This document shows positions 22,229 through 33,572 of a stretch of 64,000 bases of DNA, piece by piece. The position numbers and the translations under genes were made by a program. The notes below the pieces were generated by a model. The model was given only the letters and a program-made list of their open reading frames with translations. It made no database searches and was not told the origin of the DNA. This DNA comes from Mortierella alpina. Taxonomy: Eukaryota; Mortierellomycota; Mortierellomycetes; Mortierellales; Mortierellaceae. How positions within the stretch are numbered: the stretch's first letter is position 1; the number at the start of each line of letters is the position of its first letter. The stretch is taken from the NCBI GenBank assembly GCA_029449245.1, contig JANATF010000002.1:124001-188000 (forward strand), in the 5' to 3' direction.

Positions 22229-24291
22229 ATGAAGATCGCTACCTGTATCGTCCTCGGGGCAACGCTTCAGCTTCTGGCCTCCTCTACAGTCGAAGGTTTG
22301 CCCTTTGACAGTCAAGCAACGAAGTTTGCGGATTGGCGCGAGACAATTGAACATGCCAGGCACCTAAACGGTGTCCCTGGCATGAGCGTGGCTGTCCTCC
22401 ACAGAGGCAAGGTCATCTTTGCCGAGGGATTCGGTAAACGCAACAAAGAAAATGACCCTGTCACTGCCGATGTAAGAAACCTCTAACGACATCCACAAAA
22501 AAAACTGCGATCGCTTTCATCCGCTAAGAATCGATGGGCTGCGCATGTGTAGCGCTGACAGAGTCGACGATCCCTAATCTTTCGCGTTGTGTGCAATAAT
22601 GTCAACATCCATTTACTGTAGACTTTGATGCCTATTGGGTCCATGACCAAGGCCATGACAGCCGCCATGATTGGTGAACTGGTCGCAGAGGGTAAGATGG
22701 ACTGGTACAAGACTCCCGTAGTCAAATACGTCCCCGAAGCCGAGTTTGATCCAATCACCACTTCCGAGTTAACCCTCTCCGATTATCTCTCACATCGCAC
22801 GGTAAGAGCCACGAGACCCCTTCCACCCCTTCCTACCTCGGCTAGTTTTGGTTTCTCCAAACAATCTCTAATATCTCCACAAAAATAAGGGTACTTTGTT
22901 TACAGGGTCTTCCCCATGATGGAACTCCCTGGGAAAACTCAACCGAGACTCGAGCTCAAGTCTTTAAGCGTCTCAAGCACCTTGGGATCCCCACAAAATT
23001 GTCGAGTGAGCTTCAGTACTCCAACATTGGTTATGTCATTGCAGGAGAAGCTGCCGCCAATGTCGCCGGTATTCCTTACGAAGATCTTGCCCATAACAAG
23101 ATTTTTCGCCCTTTGGGACTAACCCATACTGGATTTTCACCGATTGAGATGGGTAAAAGGCCCAATCATGCGATGCCCTTCTATGCTGACAGCTTGAAGG
23201 ACGCTCAGGAGGGTAAATTCCACGAAGGCTATTTGGACAGCTCGGTCGAGTTTGATTCAGCCGCCGGCGACATTTACTCAAACGCGTACGATTTGCTCAA
23301 GTGGGGGAGGACAATCATGATGTTTGGCGAATTGGACGGCAAGCAGGTCCTGAACAAAGAGGCCGTGCAGGAGCAATTGAAGGCTCATACCATTGTTCGA
23401 GCAGAAAAAACCATTCCAGAGTTGGCTCCTGCTTCCAATTATGGATTTGGATGGTTTATGGATAGTTACAAGGGCCAATCTATGTACTTTCATGGTAAAG
23501 AAAGTCAAGAGAACATGTGATAATGATCCGAAGTGCTTTATCGTTCGTTGTCTGTGTGCCTCATGAGAAGGTTGTGGACAGAGAAACTGAAGGACTTACA
23601 CTTTCCTCCACTCTTTTATGACCTTCTATTTCGATCTTTACTTCAAGGCGGCAACACCCTCGGGTTTTCTTCGATGATCGCCCTGTTTCCAGATTCCGAT
23701 CTTGTCATCACCATACTTTCCAACATCTACGTCGCTATGCTCCCCAACTATCTGCATTTCTACCTGGCGGACGAAATCCTGGACCTCCCTCGCACTCAGG
23801 ACTGGACCGGCCAAGTTGCTCTTGAAATGACTACCTATTTTTTTAACCTGACGGCAGAGCAGGCCCGTGGCAGCTTCCCGCCTCGTCAAAAGAACAAACC
23901 TGCATCGCACGCTTTGGATCAATACGTGGGGGCTTATTCGCACCCCTTGTTTGCCGGAGATGTGACAATCACGCTGGACGATAATACCAACAACTTGAAT
24001 TTCCATTTCTCGACGTTTGACAGCAAGATGGAACATTATCATTTTGAGACGTTTTCGTTTGTCATTGACCTATGGTCGTCTAAGCAAGCTCAGCTGTTGA
24101 CGTTTGTTACGAGAGAAGATGGCGAGGTTTCAGGGTTGCAGATAGAGTACGAGGAAAAGAAGTGGACCTTGAACAAAAAGGAGTGTGCCTCTTCTTCTCT
24201 GACCAAGATCACGTCCTCAAATCTAGAGGAAGCACACGAGGTCGTTATCGAGCGGGAGGAGGCTGGCGCACAGCGTATCTTCGCTTTATGA
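22229..24291 (+). CDS. Secreted serine beta-lactamase-family hydrolase
   Basis: A 551-residue protein of the class C beta-lactamase/penicillin-binding-protein fold, which in fungi are mostly esterases, peptidases or lactamases of unknown substrate. Exons are 22229-22471, 22622-22801, 22906-23494 and 23648-24291; every junction is GT-AG and in phase. A signal peptide (MKIATCIVLGATLQLLASS) suggests secretion. All three catalytic motifs are intact: SMTK (Ser88, Lys91), YSN (Tyr179) and HGG (His337). The last motif only forms when the third intron is removed, because it splits the first Gly codon. The last 170 residues are a C-terminal extension with a beta-rich look (GDVTITLDDNTNNL), known in this family as a lipocalin-like or similar accessory domain. 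The substrate cannot be told from sequence. Confidence 0.9.
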
Positions 24292-24303
24292 TTTGTATTG
24301 CGA

Positions 24304-24309
24304 AATAAA
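24304..24309 (+). terminator. Poly(A) signal of the beta-lactamase-family gene
   Basis: AATAAA 13 bases after the stop codon. Confidence 0.6.
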
Positions 24310-25302
24310 TCCAACATCTGACTGCCCAAATGGCGTGGCAGGGATGGTGGCGAGCAGAGCCACACGCATGTAGAAATGAGACACAGGAGGAAGTAAGTTT
24401 AAAGAATAGATTGTTCCTCTCTGGATGGTCTTTCGCATTATAGCTCACCTTGGATTGCAGACGGACGTCATGCATTCAAATTCGCGTTACCTTGGAGATA
24501 TGCTCAACAAAGGTAAATGTTTCGATTGGATTTCGACTATGGAGAACCTGGACAGGAGAACAGTTGGGTTGACCCCTCGCCAGGCGAGGTCAGTACGTGA
24601 GGTAAGAGTGGAAAAGTCCGTAAACAAGGACCAAGAGAGGTATGCGAGGTACCAGTACTAAGATATTAACTTCATTTGAATGCATGTTCGAAGAACTTTG
24701 AACATACGCATTGACCAACTGAACACTGGTTATTGACCCGGGCAATCATGCAAGACTTCTTAATGTTCTCTATAATGCTGAATACTAACCAAGGCTGGAG
24801 ATTTATACTAGTTATAATTATTGTGCATTTCAAAAAAAATGGATGAGGTTTGCCGCAAAATGGCTATCCGCCATTTTATAATTCCCTTTCTTTTTCATTC
24901 AATGAACAGTTTTGATATACATCTTGGAATTTAGCTGAGGCCTTCGCAACGATAACCTTCAGGTTGAGCTATTCCGCGCAGTTTTGTGATTTTTTTTCAC
25001 AAATTCTCTGAAATGCACAATACAATATAATTTATTCTTGGAAGAAAATTTATATGAAAGGTAAGTGACCCTTATAGAAGATTGTCCCTGAACATATGAC
25101 ACCTTGGAAGTATGTCAAATATTTCCTAGAAATTGGTCAAACGTACTTAATATGTGTACTGTGTGTCCGCAGCAATATAATTGTAAAATATGCAATAATC
25201 GAACATTTCAGTTACGATTTTGAGTGCGTGTATCGTCGAAGAATGTTGAATTTCATTCCAGACACCTTTTCTAAGCATATCCATATTGTGGTGTTTTATT
25301 CT
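24310..25302. other. AT-rich intergenic stretch
   Basis: No gene seen. Base composition becomes clearly AT-rich after about 24650. Confidence 0.4.
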
Positions 25303-25496
25303 GGTGTGGGGCTCAGGCACATATATTCCTGAGTCGCACCTCCTTTTTTACTTCTACGATTATCAAGAGTACCTGTGGCTGAGATCCAGAGGAGCTACAT
25401 ATGACCGACAGGTTTTAGTCAGTATAAACCCTCTCTTGTTCTCGTTGACTTCAGTTGGTCAATTAGTTTTGTAAGTTTATCCCTAAAGAATATCAC
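25303..25496. repeat. Inverted repeat, left arm
   Basis: The reverse complement of this 194-bp block matches 26603-26796 with only scattered differences; for example GGAGGTGCGACTCAGG and CCAACTGAAGTCAACGA occur in both. The arms are the same length and enclose 1.1 kb that holds the cysteine-rich gene. Confidence 0.8.
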
Positions 25497-25724
25497 AGTT
25501 CCCATTTAACACTGTATGAGAATTAGCTCTGCGACTCACACTCTCCGTTATAGTTTTTATTTCGGGAGAATAAAAAAACAATTGAAGGTGGAAATAGCCC
25601 ATGTTATCCTTAGGAATTTTGAAGTCTATCTTGTATAATAGTAGTACCTGTTGTTTAGGTCCGGTGAAGCGGTTCAGGTATTGATGGACTGTTGTTTTTG
25701 GCTAGAGGAAACGATTTATCTCCC

Positions 25725-26082
25725 TCAGCCGCACCCTGAACCTTCTTTGCAGCACTTATTGTTGATACAGAGCCAACCACCACCGCCATAACCACATGTT
25801 GCGGCGTTGGTGCATCCATTATTGCCACTCAACAAAACAGCATACGCCATCTTCACAGAGACGTTGACAATCGCCGTCACTACCACATTCTTCGCCAGGC
25901 CCAAGGCGGGCATGAGACACGCATTTGCCAGCCATGCAGTCATTGTCGGGAAACCCTTCGCAATCCAGATCCTCGCCACATTTGCCAGAAATGGGGACTA
26001 GAGGCCCACATTTTTGTCCAACACAATAGTTTGCACAGTCTAATTTAGAGGTATTAATACTGCCTGAGCAGTGTTTCTGCAT
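25725..26082 (-). pseudogene. Cysteine-rich (Dickkopf-like) protein with a frameshift
   Basis: The 5' frame (to 25819) reads GKCGEDLDCEGFPDNDC and GEECGSDGDCQRLCEDGVCC, a spacing typical of Dickkopf-type or EB-type Cys-rich modules. Directly after it stops, a second frame continues with the rest of the pattern (NNGCTNAATCGYGGGGWLC, then NNKCCKEGSGCG) to 25725. One base too many near 25835 explains the switch, so this is a pseudogene, a sequencing error or an unrecognised splice. The first codons follow an AG acceptor (ATGCAG|AAACAC), so an upstream exon with the signal peptide is expected. A Cys-containing open stretch with an acceptor at about 26560-26440 (VCKPACCGAPVPKRP) may be part of it. 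Confidence 0.5.
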
Positions 26083-26602
26083 CGTGAAGAAAACGAGTTA
26101 TGTATTCAGTATATTGTCCATTTCAGAAATTTTTCCGCCAAAGATTTTGAGTTAAAGCTGGGTCACAGTGGAGCTATTCCCAGATCCCCTGCTATTAGTC
26201 AACGCAGTGAGATCGAATAGGAACTGAGAAGGGCGAAACTTCCGTTTACCAAACGGAAAAGTCCTTATTGTTGTTTCTAATCGAGGTTTGCTGCCTGGCA
26301 GAACCTTCGAACAGCAGATGTAAAGCTGATTTAGCAGCTAGTCGAAAAATGCTAAATGAAGAAATTTTTGAGCTAAGGCTGCAATAGCTAATCGATGGCG
26401 GAAATTTTTGTGAAAGGCACAATACCTTCTTCCACTGTTATATGCGCTCAACCTGTTGGTAATAGTGGCTGCGCGGTTGACCATGATTCCATTAGGACGT
26501 TTTGGAACTGGTGCACCACAACAGGCAGGCTTACAGACCGAGATGTTTTCTGTAATTGATCAAAAAATAAATGTCAGTGTTGTAATAAACTTGGTTGGTT
26601 TG

Positions 26603-26796
26603 GTGATATTCTATAGGGTAAACTTACAAAGCTAATTGGCCAACTGAAGTCAACGATATCAAGAGAGGGTATATAATGGATCAGAATCTGTCTGTCATAT
26701 ATAGCTCCTCTGGGTTCTGGTCACAGGTTTTCTTAAAAATCATAGAAATAAGCAGGGAGGTGCGACTCAGGTACATGCGTGCTTGAGCTCCACACC
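26603..26796. repeat. Inverted repeat, right arm
   Basis: Partner of 25303-25496 in opposite orientation. This arm contains GGGTATATAATGG, a TATA-like sequence pointing outward; the left arm has the diverged equivalent. Confidence 0.8.
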
Positions 26797-27333
26797 TGTA
26801 TGAAGCACCACACCCCACACCAGTATTAAACATAAGTTTACTTAGCAACGTCAGAATAGGAAAGGAAAGGCGAGTGCGGATCGGAATTATCAAGAGTAAT
26901 TGTGCCTTCATACAAAAATATCTAAATTTTCTGATTATTCTTTCAGAGTAAGTTAAATCGTCGAAGCAGAATTGACGCTGTAGTTCTAGCCGAAACAAAG
27001 GCTAGAAACACAATGAATTAAGTAGTTCTGGTTGTTGCTTTTGTTAAAAGCATGGAATGACAGTGTTAAGTCGTTGAAAATGGCTCTAGGGAGGTTAAAA
27101 AGTGTCTGACCGATTCGCACCAATTTTGAAATTTAGTGACAAAGTTGACATTTATATGTGAAAGGCACAATATATTTAGCTATTTCTACGTGAAAGGCAC
27201 AACAACACTACTACCCATAAAAAAGGACCTCCAACTACACTATCGGTGGAAAAAAAAAATGGTCCCACCTGCAAGATTGGGACCAGTCACAGGCAGGAAT
27301 GGTAGTCTGAAGCTCGAAGGTAAGTAAACTAAA
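26797..27333. other. AT-rich noncoding stretch
   Basis: No gene seen. The phrase GTGAAAGGCACAA recurs at about 26412, 27158 and 27190, hinting at a small dispersed motif. Confidence 0.35.
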
Positions 27334-30300
27334 CTAGCGAACCCGCGCAGTCAGCGCGGGATCTATTTGGAATTCATAAATGGATAAGTTGGATACTCTA
27401 CAATCGTCACAACATAGAATTTTGCTTTTTCTACTTACTTTGTTGTCAGTCATTTCTCCCTGGGGATCCGACTGAAGGCTCCGTTGCAGAGGACCGCGTC
27501 CATCTGTCAAAACCGTTTTCTGTTGCTGATCCGGGATTTCTGCTCCGGTGTTGATGGTAGCAGGTCGTGCGTACCTGCTGTAAGCCATGAGGGGCCACGG
27601 CGGGGCGCTCTGCTGATTCTCCCTACTGGCCGAGATGACTTTAATGGAGGTGGAGGCCGCCGACAGCAGGATTCCTACGCCTGCATTGCTGTCCCTCCCC
27701 CTCGTTGCATATCCTGCTTTTACAGATGTGCAGAGCGGGTTCACGCACCTGACACTGCCATGGATGGGCTTCAACTTCTGCTCCACTCCAACCAAACGCC
27801 TGGACTTGGACTGCTCTAACCTCTGTGTGCAGAACACACAAGTTCGGCTCGTGCAGTATTCGTCCGTCAAAAGCACAAGAACCCCCTGTCGAAGCAGTTG
27901 CTCGCGAATCCATCCCCCTCCCCATCGAAGATGTCCGCCGACCCTGCTGCCGACACCGGATCCCGCCGCGCCATAAGCAACAACTGTCAACACATCCGGC
28001 CTTGTTCCCGGACATGACACTGGGTAGGCTAAGGACGAGGGACCATCGTGGCGTGGTGGATGATAATGTCGGCATTTGCGGCAGAAGCCGGTGTGTGGGT
28101 CAACTATGGCCGAGGTGCCTTGAGGTGGTTCAGTGGAGTGTGCCTGTGTTGATCTCTTCAGTTGGGCCACCACTCTGGCTTTGGCTCGGGCTTTTCTGTG
28201 TTCCTGAGTGCGGCGGAGATTGCTCAGACGACGTTTAGATTCAAGGACCCGGAGCGGGCCCTGTGCCTCATGCCGTACGTTGTAGATGCGCTTCACATCG
28301 GCGATGTTCCAGGCTGTCCTCAAAGAGTTGGATGGAATTGATATCCTTGACTGATGTTGTCGCGCGTCCTCTGCTTCTTCGGCTAGCCTCTCCAGATTGT
28401 CCTCTGCAACTCTGGCCCGTTCGATCATATTATGTTCCGCTGTTGGAGTAGCTGTGCTTGCCCCTCTCTTTCGTTTCGTTCCATGGTGACTCCTCCGAGG
28501 CCTCTTCCTTTTCTTCTTTCTCTTGAAGCGGCGGGACCTGATGTCCATGAGCCTTTTGGTGAACGAGACTTGTTGCAGATACTCCGCTTTGGTTCGGATA
28601 GAAGGTGGTAGGCGCAAAGTGGGGAGCTCCGAGGGCGGGGCCTCCTGATGCTGCTGATCGTGGGTCATATTCAGCTCCGTATCCATTGGTATTTTCGATT
28701 GCGATGGCTGCTCAGCCTCCATGGCCGTATCATTAGTCAAAACGGGCTGGTCGTGAATATTCCGGCCCACGACATCACCTTCGTCATCAAACCTGGGCAG
28801 TTCCCTCTCCAGCAACTTGGTGTTGAGGATTTGGCTATCGGGTAACCCTTTGATTGTGATAGCGCATTTGCAAAGTAAGTCGCTGTGTGTCAGTGCAAAG
28901 TATTGTTAAAAATCTCATGTCATAGTACTCACCTTCTAGAGCTTGAATCTGTTGAGATGTCGTAGCAGCTCATTCGTAGACTGTGGGACTGATTCGAGCG
29001 TGACACATACACCGGGATCTCCCCCTGCCCAAGCAATGACTTTGTTGGGGTCTCGCTGTGCCTCGACCAAAATGTCACCTAGATCGATCCGGCTAGGCTC
29101 GTCCTCCACAACCCTGTCCCCCCATGCGAGATGAGTTATCGTGGGTGGCTGGCACCTCTTCTCCTTATTCTCGACCCGTGCCTTGGCCACCTTCTCCAGC
29201 TTGGCGAGGTAATAACCTTCTCTGCGCATGATAGCCAGCTGCTGCTGCTGCTGGACAAGCTCCCAGGGGTCGTGATCTGGAATGCTTTTGAGCGACTTGA
29301 CAACTTTGGCCTGTTCCTTGACCAGGCTTTTGGAATGGCCGCAGGCTTTATCGATCTCGTTGTGACTAAATCCACGCTCCTGCCAGTGATCCAGCTCGTT
29401 GGACCAAATGTAGGACGCGCCGCTGCCGGCCTTGCGCTGTTCTCGTCTTTTCTCGTAGAGACTCTCAACCGGATAGCCTATGCGCTCGTTTCCGTGTGGT
29501 ATTAAAGTTCCTTGTAGCCGTATTGTGTCCCTGGAAACGAAGATGAGGCTATTTAATCGATAAAAAGTCGGGGCGGTCTTCGTTAGACGAATCACAGTTT
29601 CTATACAGTAAGGTAATGCCAAACAAAAATGCCAGCTATTCACAGTGAGAGTCTTACCGGTTGTCGAAATGTAGATTATGCGCCCGACATTCTTCCTGAA
29701 GGCGAGGAAGATCGAAGAATGCCGCGACCACTGACTCCTTGTTCGCCGGCGTGACCGCATCACTGGGGGTACGAATGACGGTGCCAGACGTTGTCTTGAT
29801 GTCAAAGTTTCCAGTCTTGGCACCAAACATCTCATAGAGGACACCGGTTGATAGCTGTAGGCTGATGGTAGAGCCTGTGCGCGTTGACGGCGAGATCTGC
29901 CTTTTGAACTTGTGGAGGCCCAGTTGGTCCAGCGTAGCTTGGGCGATCAGGACCATCGGCGCTCTCAGAATCACATGGCCCGTGTGATCTCTGTGTCCTG
30001 ATTTCACTGCTACACGCTTCGGGGCAAACGGTCGTAGTAAATTGACCAGGTCGCGTACCACAATGAGCTCTCGGTCTGTAGCGTCCATGTTTTTCAAAAG
30101 ACTCTTCTTGACGTAGTTCTTGTTGACCTTGTGCGTTATGGCTGGTGAATGAACGAGGGTTTTTAGAACGGTAGCCAGGCGGCGGATCTGAGCACCGCTT
30201 GAATCTTCAAACTGTCCATGCTCGTAATCCTCATCAGCTTCATCGCGAAGTAAATCCGCGCTCGTGGGAGTCTGGATGGCTTCGTCAACGTCGTCTTCAT

Positions 30301-33300
30301 CCAGCTCAATGGCATAATCGTCCTCGTCGTCCTTGTTGACCTCCTGATCCTCACTCTCATCATTTGGTGCCTCTGTCTCCTCCATCAGCCTGAGCAGCAA
30401 GACAGCGACGGGTTCATGGCTGCCATCACTGGAGTCTTCTGAGCACATAGACGACTCACTCTGTTCTCCCGTTTCCTCGTGCAACTGTAAAGATTGGCCG
30501 GAAGCCTGCTGGGAGCTGCTTTCGCTTCGTGCGATCGCAACCTGGGCTGACTGCTCTTCGATGGCTTGAGCTTGCCTCATAGCCAATGGGGCGATGGGTG
30601 TGGACGGCACCTTTGTGGGCTGCAAAAGCTTGAGACGATTCAGTGCTGATAAAATGGCAGCCCATCTAGCAGAAGCTCTGGCAGCCTTGGAGGGCACATG
30701 TACGTTCCGCAAGACCTCAGCCAGCTCGTCAAACCGCTGCTTGACAAGCTGATGCCATCTGTCGGGAGCCATTTTTGTGCCGCCAGCGACTCGTTTGGCT
30801 TCAGTCCTTTGCTTTTTTTCTGTGACGATCCTGGCCACTCTTCGTTGGTGAGAAAGAAAACGGCGTGGGGCGAGGTGGATCCTGAGGATATTGATCGACA
30901 TGTACTGAAATAATTTGTTGTAAATATTGCTTTCCCAATGATTGCAAAGATTGACTGCAATCTGCTGAATGTGAACCTGGATCGTCTGGGCGAGGCCCGG
31001 CGGCGATGGACTGAAATGATGTTCCGATTGTTGAATAGTGGCCGTGATATTTCCCCACATTGTGGACGGAGCGGGCAACGCAGTCGCTGGTTGGGGCGCT
31101 CGTGGTGATAGAAACTGTGTGTGTAAACTCTTGAGGTGTTCTTGGCCGAGAACTTTAAACCTCTCATCTGGAGACTTGGCCGCCGCCTGCTTCTCAATGT
31201 TTTCCTGTAGTTTCGTAGTGATCGGTGTCACGTTCAGCATGGCCACATTGTCAAGGGCAGGGCGCAGGTGAGGGGGAAATAGATTCTTCAAATTGAATCC
31301 TGAAGGTGGGCGGGGTCCGTCCTCGGCGACATATGCGTCTCCGGAGGCGATCTACCAGAGTGGATTACCGTCGACGAGCAGAGTTATTAATAATGGGTAA
31401 CATGAATTTGGTGTGCCACACCAAAAACACACCAAGGCGGACACACCAAAATCTGGGACGTGACATTCCTTTATGTAAATGACGACACACCAAAAACACA
31501 CCCAAAACACACCTCCTGCTAACGCCTTGTAATTTAATGAGGTCGTTCAGCGCTCAGTTCGAGGCGGATGACCCTTCCTCGGCGAGGGTGTATGCGTCCA
31601 TGCTGGACCTAACGAGGACGATAACTCTCTGAAGAAATCTCGGCGCCTGCCTCGCTGCTTTTCACCTCGGGTTGGTCTGCAACCGCTCGTTTGATTGAGA
31701 GGGAAGGCGGGTGGACACATCAAAATTCTTGCCTGACTCTGGTCTTCCCAGCTCATTACCCTAATACAGTCCTTCTCGAGATGAAAAGACGCTGTAGTGA
31801 TCCAAAACTTGGCCTCATTGACGACCTTTGTGAGCAAGAGTCGCTTGGAACCTCGGTTGATACTCTTCTCACATCCTGCGCAACTTGGTACCCTACCCTT
31901 TCGTCCAACCTCACCTACCGAAAGTTAGTATGGGTCAACTTGTGAGGTTTCAATGCCTCTCTACCCTTGTTGTCACACACATGCTCATGAGAATAGGCTT
32001 GCTCTCGATATGTTCAAAAATTTGCACGGCGTTAGCACGAGGTGTGTTTTTGGTGTGTCTTTGGTGTGTCGTCATTTACATAAGGGAATGTCACGTCCCA
32101 GATTTTGGTGTGTCTGCCTTGGTGTGTTTTTGGTGTGGCACACCAAATTCTGGTCACTCATTAATAATTCAAACGTCAAAGGAATGTGGATGGTTCATGA
32201 TGTCGGAGCTGCAACTTACGGCCAATGTGGCTATGTGGGCCAGGGAAAACATCTCGTTGCACACGTCTGTCATGGCCCGCTGTGTGTTTTCGATCGTGTC
32301 CAATATGAGGTCCTTGTGAGGCACATGTTCATGTCGCAGGATCCTGTTGAAGGGCACAGTGCATGTTCGAACTGCCTTGGCATCGGTTGGCTCGCCCGCT
32401 GACTGCTCCATACCATGGCTTTCACTGTTGGTAGCCTGCAGAGTCTTGAGGATCTCGAGGTAATTGACTGAAGTTGCTTTTGCGACAAACGGGATGTCGA
32501 CAACAGGCTCGGCGCTGTGACCTCTCCACACATCCGACCAGATCTCGTGGTACACGCCAGAATTGCAGATTTCCAGAAGGATGCGTAAACGATGTTGTTT
32601 CTCTTGGGGCCTGATCTGCGCTTTTTCTGATTGTGTGGGCTGACGGGAGTCTCCATGGATGATCTGGACGGCCTTTGGGAGGATTCCGTTGGGTAGCGTC
32701 GACAGCTCTAGTAGTGACTCGCGCAAGTCCATGTAGGACTCTTCTTGCTGTTCTGTCCTGGACTTCCTTTTGGGCTCCCTCCATGATGGTTTCTTGATCA
32801 GTCTGGCCACAACCGTATGCATTCTCTCTCGAATTGTCAAAAGGCTAAAAAGGTGGTATTTAAAATTTGAGTCAGTCATACTATTGAAAACGCCACTAAA
32901 TCTACTTCGTTATGCTTTGCTTTCCACGATTTGAGCTCTTTACCATGCGTGCATGAAAGCGGCTCCATCATCAACCTTGGCAAAGTGGCGAGCCCATTCA
33001 CGCGGTGCGTCTCGGAAAGAGGCAGCTGGATATTTTGGATACGGTATCATGCGATTCCCCGAAGGGATCCTCCATGTTGGCAGGGTCTTGGTGCACACAA
33101 GTGGGAGAATGTCAGACAAAGATGTGAAGGTATCCACTGCCCAGAATAAACCGATCAAACACCGTGCTTGATTCCTTGGTCGGTACACATGGGGTCTTCG
33201 CCTTGTGGAGAAAACGCAGATTTCAACATCAAAGTGTACAGCCGCGATATGGAACATGATGTCTGATCTGGGCACTTTGAGCCCATCGAACTGGACCCCT

Positions 33301-33572
33301 CCACGGGCCAGTAGCCAGGCGATCCTCTTGGCGAGATGAACCTGAAAGCTAAGGCTGGGGCCATCATCATCGCAAAGTGGTACCAGACCAAGCTGAATCA
33401 GGTTCTTGTGGGCGAGTTGGACATTCTCCTTGAACGTTATTTCAGCTAAGGCATCGACGGCAGCAAGGACCCGACCCTCGAGAGACAAGTCCAGTGGAAG
33501 ATTTGGCTCGGCCTGGTCTGTTCTATCCCATTCTCCAGGAAGGACTATTCTTTGAGTGAGGTCTATTTTCAT
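27334..33572 (-). CDS. Fanzor-like (eukaryotic TnpB-type RuvC nuclease) gene, nearly intact
   Basis: A TnpB-like RNA-guided nuclease homologue of roughly 1,660 residues. Exons read: 33572-32944, 32844-32220, 31351-29658, 29530-28933, 28882 to about 27448, and perhaps a short last exon. The first three joins are GT-AG and in phase. RuvC-I is WAGGDPGVCVTL near residue 1154. The Zn ribbon is TDEYCTSRTCVFC...CVNPLC near 1531-1560, directly followed by RuvC-III GRDSNAGVGIL near 1576. That C-terminal order (RuvC, zinc ribbon, RDxNA) is the Fanzor/TnpB hallmark. The N-terminal 980 residues, with a long acidic stretch, are much longer than typical Fanzors and match the second copy. One problem: the exon after RuvC-I reaches TAG six bases before the donor, and the next exon needs another phase, so there may be an inactivating lesion. 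Confidence 0.8.
27342..27360. other. GC-rich perfect hairpin at the Fanzor 3' end
   Basis: CCCGCGC, five-base loop, GCGCGGG, overlapping the last codons of the Fanzor frame in otherwise AT-rich DNA. In TnpB and Fanzor loci the guide RNA often overlaps the 3' end of the gene, so this is a weak candidate for part of such an RNA. Confidence 0.3.
31352..32219 (-). other. Fanzor intron enlarged by a MITE
   Basis: The donor GTAAGT (32219) and acceptor CTGGTAG (31352) bracket 868 bases. The homologous intron of the second copy falls at the same protein position (before IASGDAY / IAAGDMY) and is only about 75 bases long. Removing the inserted element would leave about 94 bases here. Confidence 0.7.
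31386..32168. mobile_element. MITE, 765 bp, Mutator-like, with target-site duplication
   Basis: Flanked by a 9-bp duplication ATTAATAAT (31386-31394 and 32160-32168). The element is 31395-32159. Terminal inverted repeats are about 130 bp (31395-31526 and 32029-32159) and nearly identical after the outer ten bases; they start GAATTTGGTGTGCCACACC and contain GGGACGTGACATTC. No open frame of note. Long terminal repeats with a 9-bp duplication point to the Mutator (MULE) superfamily, although this rests on structure alone. Confidence 0.85.

Noticed and set aside
32944-33572. OTU protease domain at the Fanzor N-terminus
   Set aside because: Only a vague strand pattern; the catalytic DGNC motif is absent, so I did not call it.
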